Positions 1 to 8,772 of a stretch of 64,000 nucleotides of DNA are shown here, in pieces (position 1 is the first letter of the stretch; every line of letters begins with the position of its first letter). The DNA is from Clostridiaceae bacterium AM27-36LB (GTDB lineage: Bacteria; Bacillota; Clostridia; Lachnospirales; Lachnospiraceae). The position numbers were made by a program, and so were the translations under genes. The stretch spans positions 124,001-188,000 of the forward strand of contig QUJQ01000006.1 in assembly GCA_003480725.1 (NCBI GenBank), in the 5' to 3' direction. Below the pieces are notes generated by a model. That model was not told the DNA's origin. It searched no databases and worked only from the letters and a program-made list of their open reading frames with translations.

Positions 1-1045
1 GGTTGCTCTGCTTGGGTTTAATAAAGGTTCTTCCTATATAACTGTTTTTTACAAATGCGGTTCCATAAGGAATTCCTGACTGAAGAGAATATCCCAATGC
101 CGCTGCATTACCAGACTCCGGGACACCTACCACCAGGTCTGCCTCCACCGGGCTGTCCATGGCAAGATATTTACCTGCCCGAATACGGGAACTGTAGACA
201 CTGATGCCATCAATATGGCTGTCTGGTCTGGCAAAATAAATGTATTCAAACACACAACGTGCTTCTTTTTCTTTTGGAAGACAACGACTCTTGTCAGAGA
301 CGATGCCTGTCTTCGGAGAGATGCTGACGATCTCACCCGGCTCCACATCACGGACAAATTCTGCGCCGATCGTATGAAGAGCGCAGGTCTCGGATGCCAG
401 AATGTAGGTGTTATCTCTCTTACCAATACAGAGCGGTCGGAATCCGTAAGGATCTCTGGCTCCGATCAGCTTTCTTGGAGACATAACGACCAGAGAATAA
501 GCTCCCTGGATCTTATCCATGGCTCTTGCAACTGCTTCTTCTGCGGATTTTGCATTCACACGCTCTCTGGCAATATGATAGGCAATGACCTCAGAATCAA
601 TGGTCGTCTGGAAAATTGCTCCGCTGTACTCCAGTTCATGCCGAAGCTGCGGTGCATTGATCAGATTACCATTGTGGGCAACTGCCAGAGTACCTTTAAT
701 ATAATTAAGGACCAGCGGCTGTGCATTCTCTCTGGTGCTGCTTCCTGCCGTGGAATAACGGGTATGTCCCACTGCAATATCACCATGCATTTCTTCCAGA
801 ATCTCCGGGGTAAATACTTCATTGACCAGTCCCATGCCCTTGTGGGTCGTCACTTTACGGGGTCCGTCCGTATCTCCTACTGCGATTCCGCAGCTCTCCT
901 GTCCACGGTGCTGCAGTGCCAGCAGTCCATAATATACGGATGAGGCCACATCGCCTCCATCGAAATCATAGATACCGAACACACCGCACTCTTCATGCAG
1001 TCCATTCAGATCTTCTTCCATTTCAAAAACCTTCGTACTTTCCAT
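1..1045 (-). CDS. purF: Amidophosphoribosyltransferase, C-terminus cut by window edge
   Basis: Catalyses the first committed step of purine synthesis: PRPP plus glutamine gives phosphoribosylamine. About 348 codons are present; families are usually about 470-480 residues. The Ntn-type glutamine amidotransferase domain is complete. A 19-residue propeptide precedes Cys20 in EECGVFGIYDFDGG, the expected N-terminal nucleophile after cleavage, followed by LQHRGQES and AVAHNGNLIN. The start of the phosphoribosyltransferase domain is visible (VVGVPESGNAAALGY), but the PRPP-binding loop lies beyond position 1. The ATG at 1043-1045 follows an AGGAAGG ribosome site. A near-consensus promoter lies upstream, so it is transcribed separately from the ABC operon before it. 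Confidence 0.95.
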   Translation of the reverse strand, partial: MESTKVFEMEEDLNGLHEECGVFGIYDFDGGDVASSVYYGLLALQHRGQESCGIAVGDTDGPRKVTTHKGMGLVNEVFTPEILEEMHGDIAVGHTRYSTAGSSTRENAQPLVLNYIKGTLAVAHNGNLINAPQLRHELEYSGAIFQTTIDSEVIAYHIARERVNAKSAEEAVARAMDKIQGAYSLVVMSPRKLIGARDPYGFRPLCIGKRDNTYILASETCALHTIGAEFVRDVEPGEIVSISPKTGIVSDKSRCLPKEKEARCVFEYIYFARPDSHIDGISVYSSRIRAGKYLAMDSPVEADLVVGVPESGNAAALGYSLQSGIPYGTAFVKNSYIGRTFIKPKQSN

Positions 1046-1099
1046 CCGCTGTCATCCTTCCTGTCCGATTTTATAAAAAAATCTGCCTTGTACGCGAAT

Positions 1100-1128
1100 A
1101 GTATAACTTGCGACAATGGGAATTTCAA
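1100..1128 (-). promoter_or_regulatory. Sigma-A promoter of purF
   Basis: On the minus strand, TTGAAA (1123-1128) and TATACT (1100-1105) are separated by exactly 17 bases. The leader before the ATG is about 50 nt, too short for a purine riboswitch, and I see no aptamer-like sequence. An A/T-rich perfect inverted repeat (1147-1154 with 1163-1170, loop TGTGACTT) lies just upstream. It has no T-tract, so it is not a convincing terminator for the ABC operon; an operator role is possible. Confidence 0.8.
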
Positions 1129-1189
1129 TATTTTGATTAGAATTTTTTATAAATTGTGACTTATTTATAAGAAAACTAGTCCAATTAAA

Positions 1190-1975
1190 CTATCTCTGAT
1201 TAAATCTGGATAAAAACTGTCTGGTCCGCTCTTCCTGTGTATGACCGAATACCTGATCCGGTGTACCCTGTTCCACAATAAATCCATTATCCATAAATAC
1301 GACCTGATTGGCCACATCTCTGGCAAATGCCATCTCATGGGTAACGATGATCATGGTCATCTTCTGATCTGCCAGTCCTTTGATGACCTTCAGGACTTCA
1401 CCGGTCAGCTCCGGATCCAGCGCGGAAGTCGGCTCATCAAAGCACAGAATATCAGGGCGAAGGGCCAGGGCACGGGCAATCGCCACACGCTGACACTGTC
1501 CGCCGGACAGCTGATGGGGATAATTACCCATCCGGTCAGCAAGTCCCATATCTTTCAACAGCTCCACGGCCTGTCCTTCAATCTCGTCGTGAATCTCTTT
1601 CTTTCTCACTTTATAATCCGGCTGTTCCTTCTCCAGCAGTTCCTTGGCCAGCATAACATTTTCCAGTGCTGTATACTGCGGAAACAGGTTAAATGACTGG
1701 AACACCAGTCCAAAATGCAGCCGCTTCTTACGGATCTCTGCTTCCTGAGTGGAGGACTTCTGTGCAGCGTCAAACAAAGTCTCTCCGTTGACCTTGATGA
1801 TTCCACCATCTGGTCTCTCCAGGAAATTCAGGCAGCGAAGCAGTGTCGTCTTACCGCTTCCTGAAGAACCGATGATAGAGAGCACCTGGCTCTTCTCCAG
1901 AGAAAAGCTGATGTCCTTGAGCACTTCCGTGCCTTCAAATGATTTGCAAATATGTTCTACTTCCAGAATTGGCAT
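1190..1975 (-). CDS. Polar amino acid ABC transporter, ATP-binding protein
   Basis: Cytoplasmic ATPase that drives uptake through the neighbouring permease. The 261 residues carry every ABC motif: Walker A GSSGSGKT at 36-43, Q-loop Gln93 (VFQSFNLFP), signature LSGGQ at 156-160, Walker B LCFDE at 177-181, D-loop SALD and H-loop His213. It belongs to the GlnQ/HisP-type PAAT family. It is the last gene of a three-gene operon, 15 bases after the permease. The substrate (glutamine, glutamate, cystine, arginine or another polar amino acid) cannot be read from the ATPase. Confidence 0.93.
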   Translation of the reverse strand: MPILEVEHICKSFEGTEVLKDISFSLEKSQVLSIIGSSGSGKTTLLRCLNFLERPDGGIIKVNGETLFDAAQKSSTQEAEIRKKRLHFGLVFQSFNLFPQYTALENVMLAKELLEKEQPDYKVRKKEIHDEIEGQAVELLKDMGLADRMGNYPHQLSGGQCQRVAIARALALRPDILCFDEPTSALDPELTGEVLKVIKGLADQKMTMIIVTHEMAFARDVANQVVFMDNGFIVEQGTPDQVFGHTQEERTRQFLSRFNQR

Positions 1976-1990
1976 CTTCTTCTCCCTCCC

Positions 1991-2677
1991 TTACCTGAAA
2001 TAATCCAGTTTCTTCTCAAGCTGTCCTAACAGAACGGTCAGAACACCATTGAAGATCAGATAATAAACTGCCGTGAAGAACAGCGGCCAGATGGCTCCTG
2101 AGATTCCCTGGGAACCTTTCATGAAAGCCTGTCCTGCCCAGATGATCTCCTGCAGTGCAATAATACGTGCCAGTGAGGTATCCTTTACCAGCGTGATGAT
2201 CTCATTGGACATGGGCGGAACGATCCGCTTGATCATCTGCAGTAAGGTTACCTTAAAGAAAATCTGTGCTTTGGTCATGCCAAGCACCAGTCCTGCTTCT
2301 TCCTGTCCCTTCGGCACACTCTGGATCCCCCCACGGTAGATCTCAGAAAAATAGCAGGCATAGTTAAAAATAAAGGATACAGCAGCCGCCATAAAACGTC
2401 CGGTCTCTCCGCCGCCCCAGATCGTCTTTCCAAGAACCAGCCCTGGGAAATAATAGATGATCAGAAGCTGGATCATCAGCGGCGTACCACGCACGATCCA
2501 TACGATCACTTTGGTAAAATAACTCAGCGGCTTAAACTGTGACATAGAACCGAATGCAATAATAAGTCCCAGCGGGAACGCGCCGATCAGCGTCACCAAA
2601 AATAACCTTAAAGTCTGTAAAAAGCCGATGTTCAGTGAATGAACAACGATCGGCATCTGTTGTAATATCAGTTCCAT
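1991..2677 (-). CDS. Polar amino acid ABC transporter, permease
   Basis: Integral membrane subunit of the PAAT importer, 228 residues, HisM/GlnP type. The N-terminal segment NIGFLQTLRLFLVTLIGAFP is the typical first helix. GTPLMIQLLIIYYF and the EAA-loop region (RGGIQSVPKGQEEAGLVLGM) form the coupling helix that docks on the ATPase. Only one permease gene is present, so a homodimer is likely. It lies 109 bases downstream of the binding-protein gene; that gap holds a perfect 10-bp stem-loop that may let the binding protein be made in excess. Confidence 0.92.
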   Translation of the reverse strand: MELILQQMPIVVHSLNIGFLQTLRLFLVTLIGAFPLGLIIAFGSMSQFKPLSYFTKVIVWIVRGTPLMIQLLIIYYFPGLVLGKTIWGGGETGRFMAAAVSFIFNYACYFSEIYRGGIQSVPKGQEEAGLVLGMTKAQIFFKVTLLQMIKRIVPPMSNEIITLVKDTSLARIIALQEIIWAGQAFMKGSQGISGAIWPLFFTAVYYLIFNGVLTVLLGQLEKKLDYFR

Positions 2678-2718
2678 GTAAATCCTTCTCCTATTTCTCT
2701 TGTTTATTACGCACGAAA

Positions 2719-2754
2719 GCAGTGCAGTTTTCGCTTACGTTCCGACTGCACTGC
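2719..2754 (-). promoter_or_regulatory. Intercistronic stem-loop between binding protein and permease
   Basis: GCAGTGCAGT (2719-2728) and ACTGCACTGC (2745-2754) are perfect inverted repeats around a 16-nt loop, in the 109-base gap. No T-run follows in the direction of transcription. It fits an mRNA-stabilising or partial-attenuation hairpin rather than a full terminator. In ABC importer operons such structures commonly raise binding-protein levels over the membrane parts. Confidence 0.6.
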
Positions 2755-2786
2755 CATAATGGTTTTCATTTCTTTTCAAACAGAAC

Positions 2787-3668
2787 TTATTTGATAAGTG
2801 CTGCCTGTACTCCATAGGTCTCTGCAACCTTCTCCATACTACCATCCTCAAGGCTGGTTGTAAAGTAATCATTGAGTGCTGCTGCAAGATCGGAGCCTTT
2901 ACGGAAGCCTACACCATACTCCTCGCTGTTCAGGCCGATGGTGTAAGTCAGATCTGCATATCCGGTTCCCTCACCGATCATGGCACCTGCCATCAGTGAA
3001 TCGATGACTGCTGCATCAGAGCTCTTGGAAGCAACCTCCATCAGAGCATCTGCCTGAGAAGATACCGGTGTGTAGTTCAGTCCCAGAGCGCTTACCTCAG
3101 CCTCTCCTGCACTTCCTGCTTCTACTGCGAAGCTTAAGTCTTTGAGGCTCTCTTCATCCTGATACTGATCAGCTACATCAGCCGGAACAACAACTACCTG
3201 TGCATTGTTAAGATATGCATTGGTGCACTCCATAGAACTGGTAACTTCGTCTGTCAGAGTCATTCCGTTCCATACACAGTCGATGGTCTTTCCGTCAAGC
3301 TCCAGGATCTTGTTATCCCAGTCGATTACCTGGAACTCAGCAGTTACACCAAGGCTCTCTGCGAATGCTTTTGCCATATCAGCATCGAATCCGATCCACT
3401 CGCCATTCTCATCTTTGTAATCCATCGGCTCAAACTCGGTAATACCAACTACCAGAGTTCCTTTTTCTTTTACATATGCAAGATCGCTCTTAGCATCTGC
3501 TGCTGTGTCTTCTGCTGCCTCCGCAGTATCCTCTGTTGCCTCTGCATCTGCTGCTGTATCCTCTGCTGCTGCATCAGTTGATGCGGATGTATCTGCGCTG
3601 CTTCCACAACCAGTCACCATTGCTGCAGTCATGGCTCCTACTAACATAAGTGCTACTAACTTTTTCAT
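2787..3668 (-). CDS. Polar amino acid ABC transporter, substrate-binding lipoprotein
   Basis: Extracellular solute receptor of the importer, 293 residues. A lipoprotein signal ends in VTGC with Cys21 as the lipidated residue. Next comes a low-complexity Ala/Asp/Glu linker (about 22-62) containing the octamer AEDTAADA twice, then an SBP_bac_3 fold beginning around GTLVVGITEFEPMDYKDENG. The first gene of the operon, it has a consensus promoter and an AGGAGGA site six bases before the ATG. The acidic linker presumably spaces the receptor from the membrane. The substrate is not determinable by eye. Confidence 0.93.
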   Translation of the reverse strand: MKKLVALMLVGAMTAAMVTGCGSSADTSASTDAAAEDTAADAEATEDTAEAAEDTAADAKSDLAYVKEKGTLVVGITEFEPMDYKDENGEWIGFDADMAKAFAESLGVTAEFQVIDWDNKILELDGKTIDCVWNGMTLTDEVTSSMECTNAYLNNAQVVVVPADVADQYQDEESLKDLSFAVEAGSAGEAEVSALGLNYTPVSSQADALMEVASKSSDAAVIDSLMAGAMIGEGTGYADLTYTIGLNSEEYGVGFRKGSDLAAALNDYFTTSLEDGSMEKVAETYGVQAALIK

Positions 3669-3737
3669 AATAGATCCTCCTGTTGATCGTTTTGTATGCT
3701 ACCACTCTACCATGGTAAAGCAATCAAATATGAATGA

Positions 3738-3766
3738 ATTATAGCAAGCACTTCTATAATTGTCAA
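3738..3766 (-). promoter_or_regulatory. Consensus sigma-A promoter of the ABC importer operon
   Basis: A full consensus match on the minus strand: TTGACA (3761-3766), 17-base spacer, TATAAT (3738-3743). The -35 hexamer contains the TGA stop codon (3763-3765) of the upstream gene, so the two units are packed with no spacer. Confidence 0.9.
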
Positions 3767-4482
3767 CCAGTTTTTTGACGACTTCTGTAATCTTCTTCCC
3801 AGCGAAGCAGTTTTTTCTGAGGATCCGTGTCGTCTGCCTCCGGTGTGCGCGCTTTCTTTCCGTTTCCCGGACGTTTTCCTGCTGCCAGCTGTTCTGCCAG
3901 CTCCCTGTATTTTCTTGTATCTTCATGAGGAGCGAACTGCATGGACGTTTCAAAGCACTCCACTGCCCGTTCAAACAGGAACTGCCGCACATAGCAGATT
4001 CCCAGATTGTTCCATACTGCCGCATAGAACTCTACGCCAAGCCGGGTATTCTGATGCATCCGCAGGATTCTTCGATACTCTTCCGCTGCCGCCCATTCGT
4101 TGCGGCTGTTCAGAAGTCCGTCCGCCCGGAGCTTTAAGCGCTCCTGTTCCTGCATAGTACCGAGGCTCTTCAGCTGCTCCCCCAGCTCTGCCAGTTCCTG
4201 ATTGGTAAACAGATCCACTGCTCCCACAACGGAGATCACCAGATTCTGAAAGTTCGTCCCGGACTCCTTCCCATTGCGGATCCTTCTGGCAAGCTCTGAG
4301 GATCCGATCTCTTCCTCCAGCCAGCGGCACAGACGGTCATCGAACATCTGCGGCTCTGCCAGACAAATATTGTGATACAAAAACCATGCCAGTTCTTCCA
4401 GGCTGTACATGTTTAGACCCGCCTGTTCCAGAAAATACGGTGTCTTTGCCCTGCGGTATTTACAGATCGTTACCAGTGCCAT
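3763..4482 (-). CDS. TPR-like protein of unknown function, third gene of the DUF5716/DUF5717-type operon
   Basis: A 239-residue soluble protein, not recognised as a named family. Residues about 115-200 look like tetratricopeptide helices (WAAAEEYRRIL, AAVWNNLGICYVRQFLFERAVECFETSMQF), with the spacing and Asn-Leu-Gly signature of a TPR pair. The N-terminal half is helical without TPR consensus. The C-terminus is basic and charged. It overlaps the preceding gene by 23 bases, indicating translational coupling. TPRs usually mediate protein contacts, so it is plausibly a partner of the two larger operon products. No catalytic motif is visible. Confidence 0.75.
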   Translation of the reverse strand: MALVTICKYRRAKTPYFLEQAGLNMYSLEELAWFLYHNICLAEPQMFDDRLCRWLEEEIGSSELARRIRNGKESGTNFQNLVISVVGAVDLFTNQELAELGEQLKSLGTMQEQERLKLRADGLLNSRNEWAAAEEYRRILRMHQNTRLGVEFYAAVWNNLGICYVRQFLFERAVECFETSMQFAPHEDTRKYRELAEQLAAGKRPGNGKKARTPEADDTDPQKKLLRWEEDYRSRQKTG

Positions 4483-5572
4483 GACCGTCCTCCTGTTCTT
4501 CCATCAAAAATGATTCCTTCCAGTACAGATCTGACGCGGGATACAACTCGCCGAAGCCCAGGTCTGTCACCTTCACCTCACAGCGGTAACGGTCTGTAAA
4601 ATGCGCCTCGACCAGCACTCTGGACGCTCCATCCGGTCTTGCAGGCAGATCCGTCAGCTGGAACCGCTTTCTCACCGGATCTCCACCCATCATGGACTGA
4701 AAGTAAAATTCTAAAATATGATCTTCTCCCCGCAGCAGCATTTCTGTGTGACAGCCCGCATCGTACCAGCTGCATCCGGCACTGATCAGCGTGTAGATCA
4801 CTTCTTTTCCATTTTTGATACTGCGGATCCCCACATTATGAAGCAGCGTCTGTTCATTTAAAAATAAATACTTTTTCTTTCCACTCTGATCCCCTGCTGC
4901 TGCACAGGCACCTCTGGCATGAATCTGTTCCGCCAGAAAGACTCTCCGGTGAAAACAGATCTCTTCCCGGCTTTTCTTATAATCTCTGGCATTAAAGTCT
5001 GTTCCCGCCAGAAAGACTGCCGACACCGGGCCACCGCCAAACCGCTCTTTGGCCAGCTGTGCCAGCTTTTCGTCCCTGCTTCCTTCCAGAAGAGTTCCCA
5101 CATGCCAGTATTCCGGCTCTCCAGCCTTCACAAGCATGGGCATGGCCCGTCGGTTCACTTCCAGCCAGGTAGCCTTGATCTCATCTGTGTCAAATTCCAG
5201 AAGCCAGACCCGGTGCTGCCAGATGTCCGGTGTCTGCTCCATCACAAAGGACACCAGGCTCTGGGTCTCGCTTAAGATCTGTAGCTGCTCTCTTAAAAAT
5301 CCTGCTTCACAGGCTTCCTGCATATACTGCTCAATCGTCTCCTTCTCCATATCCGGAAGAACCAGAGACACCTGCATCTCTTCCTTGACAGCAAAGCGCT
5401 TCAGCGCGGACAGCACCTTCCGAAAGCAGGCACACCGACCTGTCTGTCCTGTGAAATCAAGGGGCAGCGGCTGAGCCTCTTTCATCTGTATCGACTGATA
5501 GCAGACCTTTGGATATTCTTCCCGGTAATCCACTCCCACTGCCAGCGGATTCCGTCCACTTGTTATCTTCAT
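4460..5572 (-). CDS. Degenerate Hsp70/actin-fold protein, DUF5716-like
   Basis: A 370-residue soluble protein that resembles, from memory, the clostridial family DUF5716. The order of elements mirrors an Hsp70/actin ATPase: a phosphate-1-like strand turn AVGVDYREEYPKVCYQ (11-26); SLVLPDMEKETIEQYMQEAC and LSETQSLVSFVM (69-111), like the Hsp70 segment around EPxAAAL; a phosphate-2-like strand WLLEFDTDEIKATW (123-136); and an adenosine-motif-like VFLAGTDF (186-193) ending in a GACAAAG turn (221-227). The usual glycines of the phosphate loops are mostly missing, so nucleotide binding or hydrolysis may be lost or altered. Residues about 230-370 form a beta-rich C-terminal domain. It sits 15 bases after the 1042-residue gene. 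Function unknown. Confidence 0.7.
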   Translation of the reverse strand: MKITSGRNPLAVGVDYREEYPKVCYQSIQMKEAQPLPLDFTGQTGRCACFRKVLSALKRFAVKEEMQVSLVLPDMEKETIEQYMQEACEAGFLREQLQILSETQSLVSFVMEQTPDIWQHRVWLLEFDTDEIKATWLEVNRRAMPMLVKAGEPEYWHVGTLLEGSRDEKLAQLAKERFGGGPVSAVFLAGTDFNARDYKKSREEICFHRRVFLAEQIHARGACAAAGDQSGKKKYLFLNEQTLLHNVGIRSIKNGKEVIYTLISAGCSWYDAGCHTEMLLRGEDHILEFYFQSMMGGDPVRKRFQLTDLPARPDGASRVLVEAHFTDRYRCEVKVTDLGFGELYPASDLYWKESFLMEEQEDGHGTGNDL

Positions 5573-5587
5573 CGCTCTCTTCCTCCG

Positions 5588-8500
5588 CTACCTTGCCCGA
5601 AATCCATCCTGCGTAATCTCCAGCAGCTCTTCATATTCTGCCATCATCCGGCGCAGTGCCTTTTCCTGATGAAGGTCCAATGCCCTCTGCATCCGGCACA
5701 GTCTCTCATAACGGGTCTTATTGTCCTCGCGGTCCTGCTGCTGTTCCAGCGTCTTTGATACGGTGGAGACCACCGTTCCATCCGGCTTCTCCTCCGTGAA
5801 AAACCAGGTCAGCCGTTCCCCGTAGAACAATGGGAAGGATTTTACAAAGATACCTCCGCAGACCGGGAACAACTGTACCGTCATATAATCAAAGGTCCGC
5901 TTTCCATGATATTCCAGCACGTAATGAAGGATCACCTTGTGGGACGGATCACAACGATACTCCAGGACTGTCCTTGCATCCTGATACTCAATCTCATCGG
6001 TCAGCGGAACCAGCTGATCCATAAACGCAAACCGTGTCCGCCGGATAGCCGGTTCCTTCAGAAGTCTTCCCGCCAGCCGTTTCTGAGCATCCGTCAGAAG
6101 CAGAAGTGCCGAATACTGTCTGAGCACCGACAGCTCTGCCACCGTGCACAGATGGTCTTCCCACATAAGATGGTGTTCCAGACTTTGGAAAAATCCTTCC
6201 GGCACCGGCTCATTTTTCACAAAATCCTTCCAGCTCATATAATTCAGCCAGGCGCTGATCATGACCGGATCTCCACCTCGGTCATCCACCTGCTGAAATA
6301 CCGGGAACACCTCTTCTGTCATATGCTCCGTAAACAGGGACTGTGCAAGTAAAGTATCCTCCAGCTCCGGCAATGCCAGTCCAAACTGGTCTGCCGCTTT
6401 CCACAATTCCAGAAGCTCTTCCGTATTTCCCTTAAGCTCCTCTGCCAGGAGTGCCACGATCTTCTCTGTATAAACACCTTTTCTAAACACCTCTCTGGCA
6501 AATGGTCGCAGGTGCTCTTTTGTATCTCTCTCATCACTGAGCAGACGCTGAAGAAGTTTTAACAGAGAACGGGGATCTACAAGCTTACATCCTGTCTCTT
6601 TCAGAAGAGCATATGCCTCTTCATCCTTTCTCACATAGATCAGGATCTCCAGATAGGCAGCCTGATCTTCTCTGGAAAGCTTTTCCGGATGCTCAATGAC
6701 CAGCCGCTCGTCCAGTTCTTTTCCAGGCTCCAGTCTCCGGTGACGCTTCTCATAGTCCAGAACTTTAAGCTTCAGCTGCTGCGCATATCTTTCACTCAAG
6801 CCCTGATCTTCCAGAAGCCGATAAGCAGCATCCACATTATCATGGGTCAGACGGCCTTCCACTCCGCCCTCCACCAGATAGATGTTCAGCCCCCGGTTAT
6901 TTTTCAGACGCATCAGACACATCTGCAGAAACCGCGGCTCGATCATCAACCGTTTCAGGTTATATTTTACTGTTCCCACATGCTCACGACCCGCCTCATC
7001 GATCAGAATGACCTTCGCCCGGGGCGTATAGACCTGTACCTGGGCAGTCCCATTCTGAAGAGGCACGATCTGAGGGCGCTCCAGCTGCGCATGCACTACT
7101 TTTATCTGACGGATCCTCCGATCCTCACAGGTGACCTTTCTGGTAAATAAAAGCTCCGCCACTGCCGTCAGCTCTTCATTATCCAGTGTCTCCGGCAGCA
7201 GACACCTTCCATACAGCCACGCCAGTTCTTCATTGATCCGACGCTCCTTGACCTGTTGAAGCAGAAATTCCTGCATCTTTTTTCTGTGCTCCTCGTATTC
7301 CGGCCTGCGGATAGCTCCGAATCGCACCAGATTGCTGTAGAACACAGTCTTCTGACGGCTTGTCAATGTGTTGTGATATTCAAAATACAACAGAATCTGC
7401 CGCGGAAGAAGCTTGTCATAATCCTCCGGCAGAGAATAAATAAAATACTCATAGAGATTGGTGATCTTGGCATCCAGCTCCACACCTTTCTCGTACCAGC
7501 CAAAAGCTTCCTTGTCTGTCCGATGCCCGCGGATGTAGACCGCACACACAGCCCCCACGGTCTCCTTGCAGGGTTCCTTCTGATAACATCCCTTCAACAG
7601 ACGCACAGCCAACGGAGACCAGCGCTTCAGCCTTACAGCCTGCCCTGCCGCCAGCAATGCGATCTGGGAAGTCAGAAGCCCATGTTCTGATGCCCATGCA
7701 CAGATCTGTAGGACAAATCCGTCCAGCCCCTGAAACAATGCTGCATCCTCACTCAACAGATTCCATGCTTCCAGATACAGAAGACGGTGCCTGGTACCCA
7801 TCCGATACTGACGCTCCAGGATCCGATAACGGGTTCTCTTGTCTCTTAACAGTTCCGGATCCAGCTTCAGCAGAAAATATGTGAGCATCCAGTCTTCCGG
7901 ATATTTCTGGTAAAGTTTCCGAAGCTGGACTACCGCCTGTTCCGTCACCTGACCGTCTTTTCGATAAATGCTATTCACATAGAGATAGAGTTCCTTGGTT
8001 CTCACATCCCGCTGCTGAAACAGTCTGGTCTTCTCATATTTGCGAAGGATCCAGCCGGCTTCCTCCTGACGGTTCTCAAGCCCCATCACCCATGCATTCA
8101 GAAGCATCCATGCAGAATGATCCGGATCCAGCTCCAGCAATGTATCCACATGAGTCCGGAACTCTTTTACTGCATCCTTCCGGCTGCAGGTATGAAGCTC
8201 TGATTTTTCCATACAAAGCTGAAGACCCGCCAGTGCCTGCTCCCGCTTTCTCTTTAGCAGCCATGCTTCACTGCGCCCTTTGCCCCTGCAAGGCTTCTCC
8301 TGCGCATTTTCTTCCGGCTTCTCAGTCTCTTCCGGCAGTGCCAGATCTTCCAGATTCTCCACCGCAGGCTCCTGGGAACGGATCCTTATGCTAACCGGAA
8401 TCTCATATTCTCCCGCATTGGATTCGATCCAGAGAGATTCTGTAAAGGTCTCTCCCGGCCGCAGATGCTCTGCATAATACGTATATTCCAGCCTTGCGGC

Positions 8501-8716
8501 TCTTCCAAAGAACGAGGACTTCTGAAAAGTCAGCCCTGGCACCCGGCTGAAGATCATGCCCTTCACCCGTCTCTCGTCCTGAGAGCTGACGATCAGATCC
8601 CCTTTGACTCCTTTTCCCGGATCCAGCTCGATCTCGATCCGCTCCGGCTCTGTAGTCAGCCGCACCTGGTCGTATGAAAATATTCCATTAGAAAAATCAA
8701 TGATCTTCTCTTTCAT
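5588..8716 (-). CDS. Large multidomain protein of unknown function, DUF5717-like
   Basis: 1042 residues, no signal peptide or transmembrane segment, so probably cytoplasmic. Residues about 1-112 form an Ig/beta-sandwich-like domain, beginning MKEKIIDFSNGIFSYDQVRL and closing at GEYEIPVSIRIRSQ. An acidic linker (about 113-145) leads to a long alpha-helical solenoid rich in Trp/Leu/Tyr that looks like divergent TPR repeats. A short beta insert (VQVYTPRAKVILIDEAG) interrupts the middle, and another beta-rich domain lies near about 910-1000. I remember this architecture as DUF5717 in Lachnospiraceae. First gene of the three-gene operon; promoter upstream. A scaffold role is possible, but nothing in the sequence proves it. 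Confidence 0.72.
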   Translation of the reverse strand: MKEKIIDFSNGIFSYDQVRLTTEPERIEIELDPGKGVKGDLIVSSQDERRVKGMIFSRVPGLTFQKSSFFGRAARLEYTYYAEHLRPGETFTESLWIESNAGEYEIPVSIRIRSQEPAVENLEDLALPEETEKPEENAQEKPCRGKGRSEAWLLKRKREQALAGLQLCMEKSELHTCSRKDAVKEFRTHVDTLLELDPDHSAWMLLNAWVMGLENRQEEAGWILRKYEKTRLFQQRDVRTKELYLYVNSIYRKDGQVTEQAVVQLRKLYQKYPEDWMLTYFLLKLDPELLRDKRTRYRILERQYRMGTRHRLLYLEAWNLLSEDAALFQGLDGFVLQICAWASEHGLLTSQIALLAAGQAVRLKRWSPLAVRLLKGCYQKEPCKETVGAVCAVYIRGHRTDKEAFGWYEKGVELDAKITNLYEYFIYSLPEDYDKLLPRQILLYFEYHNTLTSRQKTVFYSNLVRFGAIRRPEYEEHRKKMQEFLLQQVKERRINEELAWLYGRCLLPETLDNEELTAVAELLFTRKVTCEDRRIRQIKVVHAQLERPQIVPLQNGTAQVQVYTPRAKVILIDEAGREHVGTVKYNLKRLMIEPRFLQMCLMRLKNNRGLNIYLVEGGVEGRLTHDNVDAAYRLLEDQGLSERYAQQLKLKVLDYEKRHRRLEPGKELDERLVIEHPEKLSREDQAAYLEILIYVRKDEEAYALLKETGCKLVDPRSLLKLLQRLLSDERDTKEHLRPFAREVFRKGVYTEKIVALLAEELKGNTEELLELWKAADQFGLALPELEDTLLAQSLFTEHMTEEVFPVFQQVDDRGGDPVMISAWLNYMSWKDFVKNEPVPEGFFQSLEHHLMWEDHLCTVAELSVLRQYSALLLLTDAQKRLAGRLLKEPAIRRTRFAFMDQLVPLTDEIEYQDARTVLEYRCDPSHKVILHYVLEYHGKRTFDYMTVQLFPVCGGIFVKSFPLFYGERLTWFFTEEKPDGTVVSTVSKTLEQQQDREDNKTRYERLCRMQRALDLHQEKALRRMMAEYEELLEITQDGFRAR

Positions 8717-8726
8717 GTGTCCCCCG

Positions 8727-8755
8727 TTGCAAATTTGCTTACTTCGTGTGATAAT
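8727..8755 (+). promoter_or_regulatory. Promoter of the aminotransferase gene
   Basis: TTGCAA (8727-8732), 17-base spacer, GATAAT (8750-8755) on the plus strand, followed by AAAGGA at 8822-8827 before the ATG at 8837. Confidence 0.7.
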
Positions 8756-8772
8756 GAGGATATCTGATTATT

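Noticed and set aside
215..943. 242-codon plus-strand frame at the left edge
   Set aside because: Antisense to purF, whose minus-strand translation matches the family from its catalytic Cys onward.
1147..1170. Perfect A/T hairpin TTATAAAT...ATTTATAA as a terminator of the ABC operon
   Set aside because: The stem has no G-C pair and no T-run follows on the minus strand, so termination would be inefficient.
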